From assembly GCA_046299555.1 (NCBI GenBank), contig JBKBHS010000001.1, positions 1,426,001 through 1,490,000 on the forward strand: a stretch of 64,000 bases of DNA, written 5' to 3'. This DNA comes from CALKJP01 sp046299555 (GTDB lineage Bacteria > Bacteroidota > Bacteroidia > JACCXN01). This document shows positions 9,702 through 19,960 of this stretch, piece by piece. The translations under genes were made by a program, and so were the position numbers. The first letter of the stretch is position 1. The number at the start of each line of letters is the position of its first letter. Under the pieces are notes generated by a model. The model saw nothing but the letters and a program-made list of their open reading frames with translations, ran no database searches and was not told the origin of the DNA.

Positions 9702-11801
9702 TTATTGTATTACTAGCTTTTTCTTTACAATTCCATTGTCGGTTTGTATAAATACTATGTACATTCCATTATTAAAGTTATTTGTTTCAATAATGGTTTT
9801 AGGTGCATTAACAGCGTCTAACATCATAACTTCTTTGCCTGTTAAATCAACAATTTTTATAGTTTGAATGGTTAAATTTTCTGCTTCAACAGTAACGTTA
9901 GAATAATTACTTGCAGGGTTTGGATATACATGAATCATTTCTGCAGCATAAGTTTCATCAATGCTTGCAGCCACTGCAACATGAATATCATCGATGTATA
10001 AATTATTAGATTGACCACCATTAATATATTCAAAACGGAAAATAGTATTGTTGCTAATAGCTGCTGCAGGTATATTAAAACTTCTTAATCTCCATTGTGA
10101 AGCATTATTTGGAACATAAAATGTACTAGATTGTCCACCGGTTATTAAATCTACTTTTTCAATTTTCCCGATGTTAATCCAAGTTTTACCGCAATCTTTA
10201 CTTGCATGAATGTTTAAAACATCATTCATATTAGCAACTTGAGTTGCTTGTGTTGCACATGAATAACGAAATGCAATTCTATTTCCGCTTGCTGTAGTTA
10301 AGTTTACAGGTGGAGTATAAAAATAATCTCTTTCGTTTTTCTTATTAGGAGTAAATGGAGGAATGGTTTGAGGAGGGTCAAAAGAATTAATTCTTATACT
10401 TCTGTTTCCTGTATAACCGACATTTGATACAATTTCAAATTTTGATTCATCGGTTATAGGGCTATCAAATAACCACCAATCATAATTACTGTTTGCATCT
10501 TCAAAACTTTCCCAAAAATTATTTAATCCGGCAGCAGAATTTTCTCTTACATAAATGTATTGAGTTTTAACACTAATATCTGAACCGGCTGCGTTTTGAA
10601 CAGTTAATTTAATAGATTTCCAGCCCGGGGTATTAAATGTAACGTTTGCAGTTGCTGTAGTAGCATTTGATGGATTTCCATCATCAAATTCCCAATAATA
10701 TGAACTTGGAGTACCTCTCCAGCTTCTATCGGTAAAAGTAATGTTATCGCCCACACACACAAATCTTCTATTAGCTGAAAAATCTGCTACCGGTGTACAA
10801 ATAGGAGGTGATGTAACATCCACTCCTGTTAAGCTTAAATTGGAAGTTTGCCATAATTTATCACGATCAGATGCCGGATTTTGTAATGCTACTCGCATGG
10901 CATAAACTTGATCTTCAGTAAACATTCTGGAGCAATAAGCATACTCCATAAAATTTTGTACATTTTCTATGATGGGCGGATTGCAAATTGAACCGCTTAA
11001 ATTACAAGTTGTCCATCCTCTTGTTATGGGAGTATCATTAATGCCATCATCACCACATGCAACACCCGGATTATTAGTAGCCCCCCATGGATGATCTAAT
11101 GATAATGAGTGTCCTACTTCATGGGTAAGTGCTCTGGAACGTCCGGGACTTCCTGTTCCAATAGAACCTACATAATCATGTAAAATAATTACACCATCTA
11201 CTAATGCAAAAAACGGTGATGAGGCAGAAGCCGGTTTGTAAGCATATCCGGCTACCCCTTGTGAACCAATAGTTTTTACAATCCAAATATTCAAATATTT
11301 ATCTCTTGGCCATGCTACAATTTTAGATTGGTCATCAGCATTGTTGGTTTTAAAACTTGGATAACGAACAATTCCGTTTGTACAATTTCCAAGCGGGTCT
11401 TTTGTTGGGAGTTTAAATTCTATATTGGCATTACCTATAATATTTTTAAATGCCAATACTACTGAGCTTGTATCACTGTTTTGCTTTTGGAAATCGCGAT
11501 TTAATATGTTTAAAGCATCTAAAATTTGAGCATCAGAAATATTTTCTGTGCCATATTCATGTATTACATGAAATACAATTGGAATGGTTAATTTGGGGTA
11601 GTTTGATTTTTGTTGTTTGGCAATAATCATTAATGAATCGCGCCAACGCATAAATTCCTGGTTTCTAATTAAAGCATTGGGATCGATTTCAAATAATTTT
11701 TGCTCATACTCATGCGATGCACAATTAAAATGCTGCGCGTATGTATATGGTGCAATACCCAAATAAATTAAGGTAATCAGGAAAAAGATAGTTTGTTTCA
11801 T
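9702..11801 (-). CDS. secreted M43-type zinc metalloprotease with PKD domain and type IX sorting tail
   Basis: This 699-residue protein starts with a signal peptide (1-22). The zinc site is H227-E-V-G-H231-S-L-S-L-D-H237, followed by a Met-turn in N-F-M-E-Y-A (M285), as in pappalysin/ulilysin (M43) enzymes. A PKD-like domain (about 340-418, W-E-F-D-D-G) and a jellyroll-like region follow. The last ~75 residues (V-Y-P-N-P-A-S-N, G-M-Y-I-V, ending K-K-K-L-V-I-Q) form a type A sorting domain for export and surface attachment through the type IX secretion system. It lies 55 bases downstream of the TonB-dependent receptor on the same strand. Substrate is unknown. Confidence 0.9.
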   Translation of the reverse strand: MKQTIFFLITLIYLGIAPYTYAQHFNCASHEYEQKLFEIDPNALIRNQEFMRWRDSLMIIAKQQKSNYPKLTIPIVFHVIHEYGTENISDAQILDALNILNRDFQKQNSDTSSVVLAFKNIIGNANIEFKLPTKDPLGNCTNGIVRYPSFKTNNADDQSKIVAWPRDKYLNIWIVKTIGSQGVAGYAYKPASASSPFFALVDGVIILHDYVGSIGTGSPGRSRALTHEVGHSLSLDHPWGATNNPGVACGDDGINDTPITRGWTTCNLSGSICNPPIIENVQNFMEYAYCSRMFTEDQVYAMRVALQNPASDRDKLWQTSNLSLTGVDVTSPPICTPVADFSANRRFVCVGDNITFTDRSWRGTPSSYYWEFDDGNPSNATTATANVTFNTPGWKSIKLTVQNAAGSDISVKTQYIYVRENSAAGLNNFWESFEDANSNYDWWLFDSPITDESKFEIVSNVGYTGNRSIRINSFDPPQTIPPFTPNKKNERDYFYTPPVNLTTASGNRIAFRYSCATQATQVANMNDVLNIHASKDCGKTWINIGKIEKVDLITGGQSSTFYVPNNASQWRLRSFNIPAAAISNNTIFRFEYINGGQSNNLYIDDIHVAVAASIDETYAAEMIHVYPNPASNYSNVTVEAENLTIQTIKIVDLTGKEVMMLDAVNAPKTIIETNNFNNGMYIVFIQTDNGIVKKKLVIQ

Positions 11802-11856
11802 GGGTAAAAGTTTTTATTTACAATGTAAATTTAACTTAAATAGTCTTAATAAGAAA

Positions 11857-14259
11857 TTAAAATTTTGATCTTAAGGTTATAACAAAGTTTCTACCGGGAG
11901 CTGATATTCCGGAAGCAAAAACTCTGTAGTTTTGATCTAAAATATTTTCTAGTGCTAATTGCATTTGAAAATAATTGTTGAATTGATAAGAGGTACGCAA
12001 ATTTAAAGTAATCCATGCCGGATTACCCCATGCTGTTGCGTAGCCAAAATTATCTTCACCAAACATGTTGTAATCTTTTTTTCTTTTCCAGCCATTGTAG
12101 AGCATAAAAAACTCACCTTTAAATTTTTTAAGTTTTAAAATAAAGCTTGTTTTACCAAATACTGGAGGAATGTGGTCTAATGGATAGTCGGTAGTATCTG
12201 TTTTAATTCTACCATAGGTATAGTTTACACTGCTAAAAATTGAAAAGGATTCCGTAATATCTGCATTTAATCCTGTATTAAAGCCATAGATATAGGCATT
12301 ATCTTTATTTTGATTTGCAACTACTTGGCTCATTACACCTTGGTATAAAATGCTATCTTGATTATTATAAGTGAATTTATCAGTTGCAATTAAATCTTGA
12401 ATAATTGTATAAAATGCAGTTCCATGCAGAGTTACTTGTTTATTTATGGTTTTAGAAATTCCTAAATCAGCATTGTAAGTATATTCGGGTTTAATACCCG
12501 GGTTTGGTACAATTACAAGTCCCGGTTGTGTATCAAAAACTTTTCCTAAATCATCTACATTGGGATTTCTAAAACCTGATGAACCTAAAATTGAAAAACG
12601 CCAGTCGGCACCGGGCATATAAACCAATCCTATATTTCCATTTATAGAATTTGTATTTTGCGAATAATCAAGTGGTGCAATTTTGTAAAATGTAGTATCC
12701 GTAAATTTTGCATTTAATGTTACAACATTATATCTTACACCTTGAGAAAAAATCAGTTTTGGACTTATTTCCCATGAATGTGTAAAATAAGCTGCCATAG
12801 TTGTATAGTCCGAACCACCGTTTGGATATCTGGTTGCTGCCGGGCGTGTATCGTTTGTAACAATATTTAATTCGCTTGCTTTAGATGTAATTTGATTATA
12901 CATCCCTTCAATACCATAACGAATTTCATGTTTGTTTAATTTTTTCTCAAAATCGGCATTTAAGGTGTAAACTTTAACATCTTCTATTTGGCTTCGTTTC
13001 CAGTTACTTCCTCTTCTACGCGTATTTCTCGATTCTTCAATATCTTGAAATGCTAAAGTAATGCGAGCTTTTGAATAAATTCCATTTTCTGCATTTAAGT
13101 CAAGATGATAGGCTGCAAAAAGTCGTTCTTGTGGGCCGTAATACCATTCGGCATCTCTTAAAAATCCACCTGAATAGGTATTTAATCGGTCATATCGCGG
13201 TAGGTTTGAAGTGGTAGAATATTGCAGGTTAAGTGTATGTGAAATTTTATCACTTTGTTTATACAAAATTTTTTGCATTACATCATACTGTTTGTATGCG
13301 CTCTGAGTTTGTAAATTAATATTGTTAGTTAAGACCATTGAATCTTTGTTGTCGATTCGTATTATTTCATGTCTTCTTTGTCCCCAATTTCCATAGAAAT
13401 CGTTTCTTATATTTCCTTGCATAACATCACCAAAATCGGAATAGGTAATGCTTGTTAAAAATGCAATTTTATTTAAGCCAATGTTAAAGTCGATATGGCC
13501 TGATTTTTCTTGGTTAGCTGTGGAATAACGAGTAAATGCATTGCCTTGAAAAAAAACTTTATTGGTTTCTGATAGTATTGGTTTTTTTGTATGAAAATGC
13601 ATTACCCCTCCCAATGCATCACTTCCATAAATTACAGAACCGGGGCCAAATACAATTTCTAAATTATCCAGCATGTTGTTATCTATGGTCATAGAATTTT
13701 GAAGGTGTCCGCCTCGATATATTGCATTGTTCATTCGAACTCCGTCAACTACCAATAAAACTTTGTTGGCTTCAAAGCCTCTAATTATGGGACTTCCACC
13801 ACCTGCTTGACTTTTTTGTACTAATACATTTCCGCTTTGTTGCAATAAGTCAGGTGTTGTTTGTTGGCTCAAAAATTCAATATCTTTTGAACTTATAACC
13901 TGAATTTGTTGAGGTACATCTTTTCTTTTTTCTTCAAATTTGCTGGCAGAAACAACAATTTCGTTTAAATCATAACTTTTTTCAGTAAGATATACTTTAA
14001 AATTTTGTTCTTCAATTTGCTTAATGGTTAATGTTTGAGGGTAGTATCCCACCAATTGAAAGCTAATTGAATCTTCTTTATTAAATTGAGAAATATCTGC
14101 TTCTCCTTTTTGATTTGTTATATTACCAGTATTATTAGATTTATTATAAACGGCAACATTTTGAAGTGCTTTTAAATTGCTTTTGTTAACAACTTTTACG
14201 GTTTGGGCAATAACAGAAATACTTATACAGATCAGTATTACTGATAAAAAATTTTTCAT
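11857..14259 (-). CDS. TonB-dependent outer-membrane receptor
   Basis: This 800-residue protein has a signal peptide (1-18), a carboxypeptidase-regulatory-like beta-sandwich (about 20-100), a plug domain (about 112-225, with V-Q-K-S-Q-A-G-G-G-S-P-I-I-R-G-F-E and V-D-G-V-R-M-N-N) and a 22-strand barrel ending in an aromatic residue (R-S-K-F). It takes up a ligand through the outer membrane using TonB energy. No SusD partner is adjacent, so it is not a typical SusC. The plug motifs are like those of siderophore, haem and cobalamin receptors, but the ligand cannot be set from this. The M43 protease follows 55 bases downstream. Confidence 0.92.
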   Translation of the reverse strand: MKNFLSVILICISISVIAQTVKVVNKSNLKALQNVAVYNKSNNTGNITNQKGEADISQFNKEDSISFQLVGYYPQTLTIKQIEEQNFKVYLTEKSYDLNEIVVSASKFEEKRKDVPQQIQVISSKDIEFLSQQTTPDLLQQSGNVLVQKSQAGGGSPIIRGFEANKVLLVVDGVRMNNAIYRGGHLQNSMTIDNNMLDNLEIVFGPGSVIYGSDALGGVMHFHTKKPILSETNKVFFQGNAFTRYSTANQEKSGHIDFNIGLNKIAFLTSITYSDFGDVMQGNIRNDFYGNWGQRRHEIIRIDNKDSMVLTNNINLQTQSAYKQYDVMQKILYKQSDKISHTLNLQYSTTSNLPRYDRLNTYSGGFLRDAEWYYGPQERLFAAYHLDLNAENGIYSKARITLAFQDIEESRNTRRRGSNWKRSQIEDVKVYTLNADFEKKLNKHEIRYGIEGMYNQITSKASELNIVTNDTRPAATRYPNGGSDYTTMAAYFTHSWEISPKLIFSQGVRYNVVTLNAKFTDTTFYKIAPLDYSQNTNSINGNIGLVYMPGADWRFSILGSSGFRNPNVDDLGKVFDTQPGLVIVPNPGIKPEYTYNADLGISKTINKQVTLHGTAFYTIIQDLIATDKFTYNNQDSILYQGVMSQVVANQNKDNAYIYGFNTGLNADITESFSIFSSVNYTYGRIKTDTTDYPLDHIPPVFGKTSFILKLKKFKGEFFMLYNGWKRKKDYNMFGEDNFGYATAWGNPAWITLNLRTSYQFNNYFQMQLALENILDQNYRVFASGISAPGRNFVITLRSKF

Positions 14260-14350
14260 AGTTAATTAAATTAAGTTAATTTAATTTATTAATAAAAGAT
14301 CAAGCCAGCATAAATTAAATTGTGCGGCTAACAATTATTGATGGTATTAA

Positions 14351-14893
14351 CTATGCTACAGGAGGAGGACATTCTCGTAAAAGTGTTATACTTTTATAAA
14401 ATGTTTTTTTCTCGAAAAAACTAATACTGTTTTTTAAAAGGTAAATTTCTGTTTCATTGAATGTATTAAAATAATCCTTCTTATACTTTTTTATTTCTTT
14501 TTTTGATTTTGATAGCGGATTATGATGAGTATCCCAATCATTGTATTTTTTTAAATGTTCGTCAAGTTGGGCAAACAGGTTGGTTTCTTTAGGGTCGTGA
14601 ATTACTATGTAGTGTGTGGTGTCTGATTCTTCTTTAGCATATAAAATATCATACATTTCACCTTTGTATTTAAATTCACCTTTATGAATTCGTTTAAAAA
14701 CTTTATTAGGAGTTTCTTCCATCCATTTAGGAATAGAAATTAATAAGCGTTCATTTTTGGGAACTCCAAACTTTATTCTTCTTTTAATTTCTTTTCTAAC
14801 CAGAGTTTGTTCATATTTAAAAATGATAAAAACGCCCATACTGTTAAACAACAGAATTATTAAAATTAATAGTACGGATAGTTTTTTTATCAT
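14351..14893 (-). CDS. membrane-anchored protein of unknown function
   Basis: I do not recognise this 180-residue protein. It has one N-terminal hydrophobic segment (about 4-27) and a polar, lysine-rich remainder probably outside the cytoplasmic membrane. It ends in C-P-P-P-V-A. It sits 9 bases after the 128-residue gene (14903-15289), which has the same layout (short cytoplasmic N-terminus, one membrane segment, polar domain), so the two are likely one transcription unit and may act together. Confidence 0.6.
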   Translation of the reverse strand: MIKKLSVLLILIILLFNSMGVFIIFKYEQTLVRKEIKRRIKFGVPKNERLLISIPKWMEETPNKVFKRIHKGEFKYKGEMYDILYAKEESDTTHYIVIHDPKETNLFAQLDEHLKKYNDWDTHHNPLSKSKKEIKKYKKDYFNTFNETEIYLLKNSISFFEKKTFYKSITLLRECPPPVA

Positions 14894-14902
14894 TTTAAAT
14901 AA

Positions 14903-15289
14903 TTAGCAATTGCATTTAAAGTTTACTGTTACTATACTTAATTCAGTGTTACCAATTTCAATAGACAATTGAATTTCCTGGTTATTATATATTGTGTTTA
15001 ATTCGTAAATAGGAAAGGGTTTTTGAGCTACTAAACTTTTACTGAAATTAACATCTGCATTAGCTAAAATTTTTTTTAAGTTACTTGTATCAGTGTTTAA
15101 ACATTGAATATAACAAATAGTTTTTTCATTTTGGCTAAATTGTTTTCCTTTAATTTCTGTTAAAATTCTTTGTTCCGGTAACCAAGCTGTAAAATTTCTA
15201 TCACGTTTATAAATCAATAAAAAGTAAACTGCTACACAACCAAGTAAAACTCCTGTAAGATATAAGCGTAATCTTTTTCCGAAATCCAT
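14903..15289 (-). CDS. small single-pass membrane protein downstream of ald
   Basis: This 128-residue protein has a basic N-terminus (D-F-G-K-R-L-R-L), one membrane helix (about 9-25) and a polar domain starting with F-T-A-W-L-P-E-Q-R-I-L. It ends in C-N-C and has further cysteines (C-Y-I-Q-C). Proteins of this shape next to ald are, as I recall, common in Bacteroidota, and some are filed under DUF4258; I am not certain of that assignment. It lies 80 bases after ald on the same strand. Confidence 0.55.
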   Translation of the reverse strand: MDFGKRLRLYLTGVLLGCVAVYFLLIYKRDRNFTAWLPEQRILTEIKGKQFSQNEKTICYIQCLNTDTSNLKKILANADVNFSKSLVAQKPFPIYELNTIYNNQEIQLSIEIGNTELSIVTVNFKCNC

Positions 15290-15369
15290 TTATTTTAATA
15301 CTATTTTCAAAAATTATTTTTTAACTGTCTTTTATGTATAATCTTCTTTATCTTATAAATCAAAATATT

Positions 15370-16590
15370 CTAAAATGCGGTAATTAATAAATCTAAGTCT
15401 TTATAAGGTATATTAAATGTTTCACCAAGGTACTTATTGGTTAAAATGCCATTATAAATGTATATGCCACTTCTTAATCCTTTGTGTTTCCTGATAAAAT
15501 TTTCAATACCGCCTTCTTCACCTGTTTCAAGTAATATTGGTGTTAATACATTGCTTAGTGCATAAGAAGCTGTTCTGGCAACGCGTGAAGCAATGTTTGG
15601 TACGCAATAATGAATTACTCCGTATTTGCGAAATACCGGATTGGTATGCGATGTAACTTTGGATGTTTCAAAACAACCACCTTGGTCTATGCTAACATCC
15701 ACTATAACTGAGCCTGCCTTCATATCGCTTACCATTTGTTCGGTAACCACACAAGGAGTTCTTCCTTGCGGAGCACGAATGGCGCCAACCACTACATCGG
15801 CATTTTGTAAGGCTTTTGAAAGTTCATTGGGCTGTAATACTGATGTAAATAATCGCGTACCAAGTTGATTTTGTAGTCTGCGTAATTTATAAATTGAATT
15901 ATCGAAAATTTTTACCGATGCTCCTAAGCCTAGTGCAGCGCGCGTAGCAAATTGTCCAACTGTTCCTGCTCCAATTATAACTACTTCGGTAGGTGCTACT
16001 CCAGAAATTCCTCCCAGCATTAATCCTTGTCCGTTATTTACATTGCTAAGATATTCTGCGGCTATAAGTATGGCTGTATTTCCGGCAATTTCACTCATAG
16101 AACGAACTATGGGGAATATGCCTTCATCGTCTTTTATAAAATCAAATGCTACAGCCGTTACGCGTTTGGCCATTAATTTTTTTACATATTCTGCATTTTG
16201 AGTAGAAAGTTGTAAGGCAGAAATAATGGTTTGCCTATGTTGCATTAAATCAATTTCTTGTAATGATGGTGGCTCAACTTTAATAATTACATTGGCTTTA
16301 TATACCTCTTCGGTGGAATAGGCTATTCGTGCACCGGCTTCGCTATAATCTTTATCTTGAAAGTTGGAAGCAATACCGGCATTGGTTTCTATTACAACTT
16401 CGTGTCCATTTCCAACTAATACATGAACAGCTTCAGGAGTTAGAGCTACTCGATTTTCTTGAAATGAAGTTTCTTTAGGAATTCCAATAAATAACGAACC
16501 TTTTTTCTTTGCGATTTCCAGCATTTCTTCCTGCGGCATCATAGCTGCAGAACGTGCCAGCGATTGAATAATATCCTGAGCAGAACCCAT
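15370..16590 (-). CDS. ald: alanine dehydrogenase
   Basis: This 406-residue enzyme interconverts L-alanine and pyruvate plus ammonia with NAD. The N-terminal AlaDh/PNT domain has the conserved G-I-P-K-E-T and R-V-A-L-T-P-E-A motifs. The NAD-binding Rossmann loop is G207-A-G-T-V-G212. A ~30-residue N-terminal extension precedes the usual start of the family, which I recall as typical of Bacteroidota homologues. It is the third gene of a tight porX-tsaE-ald cluster (22 bases after tsaE). Confidence 0.93.
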   Translation of the reverse strand: MGSAQDIIQSLARSAAMMPQEEMLEIAKKKGSLFIGIPKETSFQENRVALTPEAVHVLVGNGHEVVIETNAGIASNFQDKDYSEAGARIAYSTEEVYKANVIIKVEPPSLQEIDLMQHRQTIISALQLSTQNAEYVKKLMAKRVTAVAFDFIKDDEGIFPIVRSMSEIAGNTAILIAAEYLSNVNNGQGLMLGGISGVAPTEVVIIGAGTVGQFATRAALGLGASVKIFDNSIYKLRRLQNQLGTRLFTSVLQPNELSKALQNADVVVGAIRAPQGRTPCVVTEQMVSDMKAGSVIVDVSIDQGGCFETSKVTSHTNPVFRKYGVIHYCVPNIASRVARTASYALSNVLTPILLETGEEGGIENFIRKHKGLRSGIYIYNGILTNKYLGETFNIPYKDLDLLITAF

Positions 16591-16612
16591 TTTATGAAAT
16601 ACTTTTTATTGA

Positions 16613-17029
16613 TTAAGATAGCGTAAATATACGTTCTTTATCGTGTACTTCAATTGTAATTTTTAGATATTTTTCAGGTAGTAGTTGTTCAATTTTTTCG
16701 GGCCATTCAATAAGGCATAAATGACCACTATAAAAATATTCTTCATAGCCCATATCAAAGGCTTCTTGTATTGAATTAATACGGTAAAAATCGAAATGAA
16801 ATATTTTTTCTCCTAAAGCAGTATGGTATTCGTTTACTAATGAAAAAGTTGGACTGTTCGGTTTATCTTTAACACCTAATTTTTTGCACAAGGCTTTTAT
16901 AAAAGTTGTTTTCCCGGCTCCCATTGTACCATAAAATGCCCATATTTTATATTTGTGAGTATAGGGTATTAGCTTGTCGGCTAAATTATCTATTTCATCA
17001 ATAGATTGAATTTTAAATTTTTGGTGCAT
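16613..17029 (-). CDS. tsaE: tRNA threonylcarbamoyladenosine biosynthesis ATPase TsaE
   Basis: This 138-residue protein is the ATPase partner of TsaB/TsaD in making t6A37 on ANN-decoding tRNAs. The P-loop is G34-T-M-G-A-G-K-T41. Further family motifs are S-P-T-F-S-L-V-N-E-Y, H-F-D-F-Y-R-I and L-C-L-I-E-W-P-E. Length is normal. It begins three bases after the porX stop codon and is followed by ald. Confidence 0.95.
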   Translation of the reverse strand: MHQKFKIQSIDEIDNLADKLIPYTHKYKIWAFYGTMGAGKTTFIKALCKKLGVKDKPNSPTFSLVNEYHTALGEKIFHFDFYRINSIQEAFDMGYEEYFYSGHLCLIEWPEKIEQLLPEKYLKITIEVHDKERIFTLS

Positions 17030-17032
17030 TGA

Positions 17033-18583
17033 TTATGCCTTTGGATTTAATACTACAAAAGGAATTATCATTTCTTCTAAAGATATTCCTCCATGTTGAA
17101 AAGTATTTTTATAATAACTTACATAATAATTGTAGTTATTTGGATAAGCAAAGAATTTATCTTCTTTTGCAAAAATGAAGGTATCGCTTAAGTTATTTTT
17201 AGGAAGAAATATCTCTTCAGGCTTTTTAACTTCAAAAACCTCTTTTTTATTGTAATCAAGACTTTTACCAACTTTATAACGCAAATTAGTATTGGTGTTT
17301 TTATCGCCCACAACTTTTGATGCTTCAGTTACTTTAATGGTTCCATGGTCGGTAGTAATAGCAATTTTTATTTTCTTTTCAGCCAGTTGTTTAATTATAT
17401 CCAATAATGGCGAATGTTCAAACCATGAAAGTGTGAGCGAACGATAAGCTGCATCATCATTGGCAAGTTCACGAATTACTTCCATTTCGGTTCTTGCATG
17501 CGAAAGCATATCCACAAAATTATAAACTAATACATTAAAAGGATTACTCAAAAGATTATTCAGGTTTTCAGCTACTTTTTTTCCAAAGCTTAAATTGAGC
17601 ACTTTAGTATATGAGTGCTTAATGTTTTTGCCTAATCGTTTTAAATTTTCAGCCAGGAATTCAGCCTCAAATTGGTTTTTGCTTCCTTCATCATCTTCGT
17701 TTAGCCACATTTTGGGAAAACGTTTTTGAATTTCGCTGGGCATTAAGCCGGCAAACAAAGCATTTCGTGCATAGTGTGTAGCGGTAGGTAATATGCTGTA
17801 AAATGTTTCCTCGCTTTCAGTTCTGTAAAAATTATTAATTACTTGTTGTATTACTTTCCATTGGTCGTATCGAAGATTGTCAATTACAATTAAAAATAAG
17901 GGTTCGTTTAATAAGGGGATTACCTTGTTTTTTATTAAAGTATGCGACATGGTGGGAATTTCATCTGATTTTCCGTTTACCCAATCGGTATAATTATTTT
18001 CAATGAATCGACTAAACAAATTATTGGCTTCTTTTTTTTGCATGGTTAATATTTCGCTCATGCCGCTATCTTGAACTTTTTCAAGTTCCAACTCCCAAAA
18101 CACCAGTTTTTTATATACTTCAGCCCATTCTTTATGATTAAGGTTATCGCTCAAGGTCATACCTATTTGACGAAATTCCTGCTGATAATTAGAAGTTGTT
18201 TTTTCGCTAACTAATCGTTTATTATCTAAATTCTTTTTGATGGTAAGTAATATCTGTTTGGGATTAACAGGTTTTATTAAGTAGTCAGCAATTTTAGAAC
18301 CAATAGCGTCTTCCATTATATGTTCTTCTTCGCTTTTGGTAATCATCACAACTGGAACATCATTACGCAGCGATTTTATGCGTGTTAGCGTTTCTAGTCC
18401 TGAAATTCCCGGCATGTTTTCATCCAAAAAAACTATATCAAAATTGTTTTTTTCAAAAAGTTCTAAAGCATCAATTCCGCTGGTGGCAGTGGTAACTTTA
18501 AAACCTTTTTCATTTAAAAATAAAATATGAGGGCGTAATAGTTCTATTTCATCATCAGCCCAAAGAATTGTTACATTGTCCAT
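17033..18583 (-). CDS. porX: PorX, response regulator with PglZ domain controlling type IX secretion
   Basis: This 516-residue protein has a receiver domain (1-120; acidic pocket D10-D11, phospho-acceptor D54 in V-F-L-D-E-N-M-P-G, T in V-M-I-T-K, K near 104) and a long C-terminal PglZ/alkaline-phosphatase-like domain with D-N-L-R-Y-D-Q and I-T-T-D-H-G metal-binding motifs. This fusion is the hallmark of PorX. With sensor PorY, PorX regulates type IX secretion genes. The PorX-TsaE-Ald order is a familiar Bacteroidota arrangement. The M43 protease and the 41244-42719 protein are likely clients of that secretion system. porY is not in the window. Confidence 0.94.
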   Translation of the reverse strand: MDNVTILWADDEIELLRPHILFLNEKGFKVTTATSGIDALELFEKNNFDIVFLDENMPGISGLETLTRIKSLRNDVPVVMITKSEEEHIMEDAIGSKIADYLIKPVNPKQILLTIKKNLDNKRLVSEKTTSNYQQEFRQIGMTLSDNLNHKEWAEVYKKLVFWELELEKVQDSGMSEILTMQKKEANNLFSRFIENNYTDWVNGKSDEIPTMSHTLIKNKVIPLLNEPLFLIVIDNLRYDQWKVIQQVINNFYRTESEETFYSILPTATHYARNALFAGLMPSEIQKRFPKMWLNEDDEGSKNQFEAEFLAENLKRLGKNIKHSYTKVLNLSFGKKVAENLNNLLSNPFNVLVYNFVDMLSHARTEMEVIRELANDDAAYRSLTLSWFEHSPLLDIIKQLAEKKIKIAITTDHGTIKVTEASKVVGDKNTNTNLRYKVGKSLDYNKKEVFEVKKPEEIFLPKNNLSDTFIFAKEDKFFAYPNNYNYYVSYYKNTFQHGGISLEEMIIPFVVLNPKA

Positions 18584-18716
18584 AATATACTAACTTAACC
18601 GCAAAATTTAGTTTTTAAAGTTAAGCATTTTAAACGTGATGTATTGATTCTTATTGTTATCTTATGTTATAAAACATTAAGTTGAAAATTTTAATCCTTA
18701 AACAAAAAAAAATAAA

Positions 18717-19955
18717 ATGACTAAAAATAAAACTAATAAGCTTAAAATTTTTAATGACCCAATTTATGGTTTCATTACAATTCCTTTTCCCATTATACAT
18801 GATTTAATTGAGCATCCCTATTTTCAGCGATTGCGAAGAATAAAGCAAGTAGGAATGTCGCACATGGTTTATCCGGGAGCTTTGCATACACGTTTTCATC
18901 ACGCCATGGGTGCCATGCATCTAATGACTCAAGCTATTGAAGTATTACGATTTAAAGGAGTAAGAATAAGCGATGATGAAGCGAAAGGAGTAACCATTGC
19001 CATATTATTACACGATATAGGTCATGGGCCATTTTCGCATGCACTTGAACATAGTATTGTAAGCGGAGTACATCACGAAGATTTATCAAGCTTGTTTATG
19101 CAGCGCTTGAATGAAAAATTTAAAGGACAATTAGATACTGCTATTCGTATTTTTAATAATACCTATCCTAAAAAGTTTTTACATCAATTAGTATCCGGAC
19201 AATTGGATATGGACAGAATGGATTATTTGAATCGTGATAGTTTTTACTCCGGTGTATCAGAAGGTGTAATTAGTTACGACCGTATAATTAAAATGCTGAA
19301 TGTACACAAAGACCAATTAGTGGTAGAAGATAAAGGAATATATTCAATCGAAAAATTTATTGTAGCGCGCAGATTAATGTATTGGCAAGTTTACTTGCAC
19401 AAAACAGTTTTATCGGCTGAAAACTTATTGGTAAATATTTTGTCAAGAGCAAAGTTTTTAGCCAATAAAGGCGAAGAGCTTTTTGCTACACCTGCATTTC
19501 ATTATTTTTTATACAATAAGGTTAGTAAAAAAGATTTTGAAAAAAATCCTGCTTTGCTTGATTTATTTGCACAATTAGATGATTACGATATTCATACATC
19601 TATTAAAGTTTGGATGAATCATCATGATAAAGTACTGGCTCGTTTGTGTTCAAACATGGTTGAACGTAAGTTATTCCGAATTGAATTGCAAGCTAAGAAA
19701 ATTGATACTGCTTATGTAAACGCAAAAAAATCAGAAGTGATTAAAAAATATAAAATTGAAAAAGAAGAAGCTGATTATTTTGTATTTACAGGCAGTATTT
19801 CCAATAATGCCTATAATCCGCAAAGCGACAAAATAAATATTTTATTTAAAGACGGACAGCTTAAAGATATTACCGAAGCATCTGACCAATTAAATATTAG
19901 AGCACTTTCTACTCCTGTAGAGAAATTTTTTATTTGTTATCCGAAGGATTGTTAG
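18717..19955 (+). CDS. HD-domain hydrolase (dNTPase/SAMHD1-like)
   Basis: This 412-residue protein opens with the typical I-x-D-P-I-Y-G-F-I-T-I motif. It has HD metal ligands H61/H62 (R-F-H-H-A-M-G), H99-D100 (L-L-H-D-I-G-H-G-P-F-S-H) and a later aspartate in Q-L-D-M-D-R-M-D-Y-L. The family includes dNTP triphosphohydrolases and related phosphohydrolases; the natural substrate of this subgroup is not established. It is divergent from porX, with a 133-base gap in which I find no clear promoter. Confidence 0.85.
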   Translation: MTKNKTNKLKIFNDPIYGFITIPFPIIHDLIEHPYFQRLRRIKQVGMSHMVYPGALHTRFHHAMGAMHLMTQAIEVLRFKGVRISDDEAKGVTIAILLHDIGHGPFSHALEHSIVSGVHHEDLSSLFMQRLNEKFKGQLDTAIRIFNNTYPKKFLHQLVSGQLDMDRMDYLNRDSFYSGVSEGVISYDRIIKMLNVHKDQLVVEDKGIYSIEKFIVARRLMYWQVYLHKTVLSAENLLVNILSRAKFLANKGEELFATPAFHYFLYNKVSKKDFEKNPALLDLFAQLDDYDIHTSIKVWMNHHDKVLARLCSNMVERKLFRIELQAKKIDTAYVNAKKSEVIKKYKIEKEEADYFVFTGSISNNAYNPQSDKINILFKDGQLKDITEASDQLNIRALSTPVEKFFICYPKDC

Positions 19956-19960
19956 TTTTT

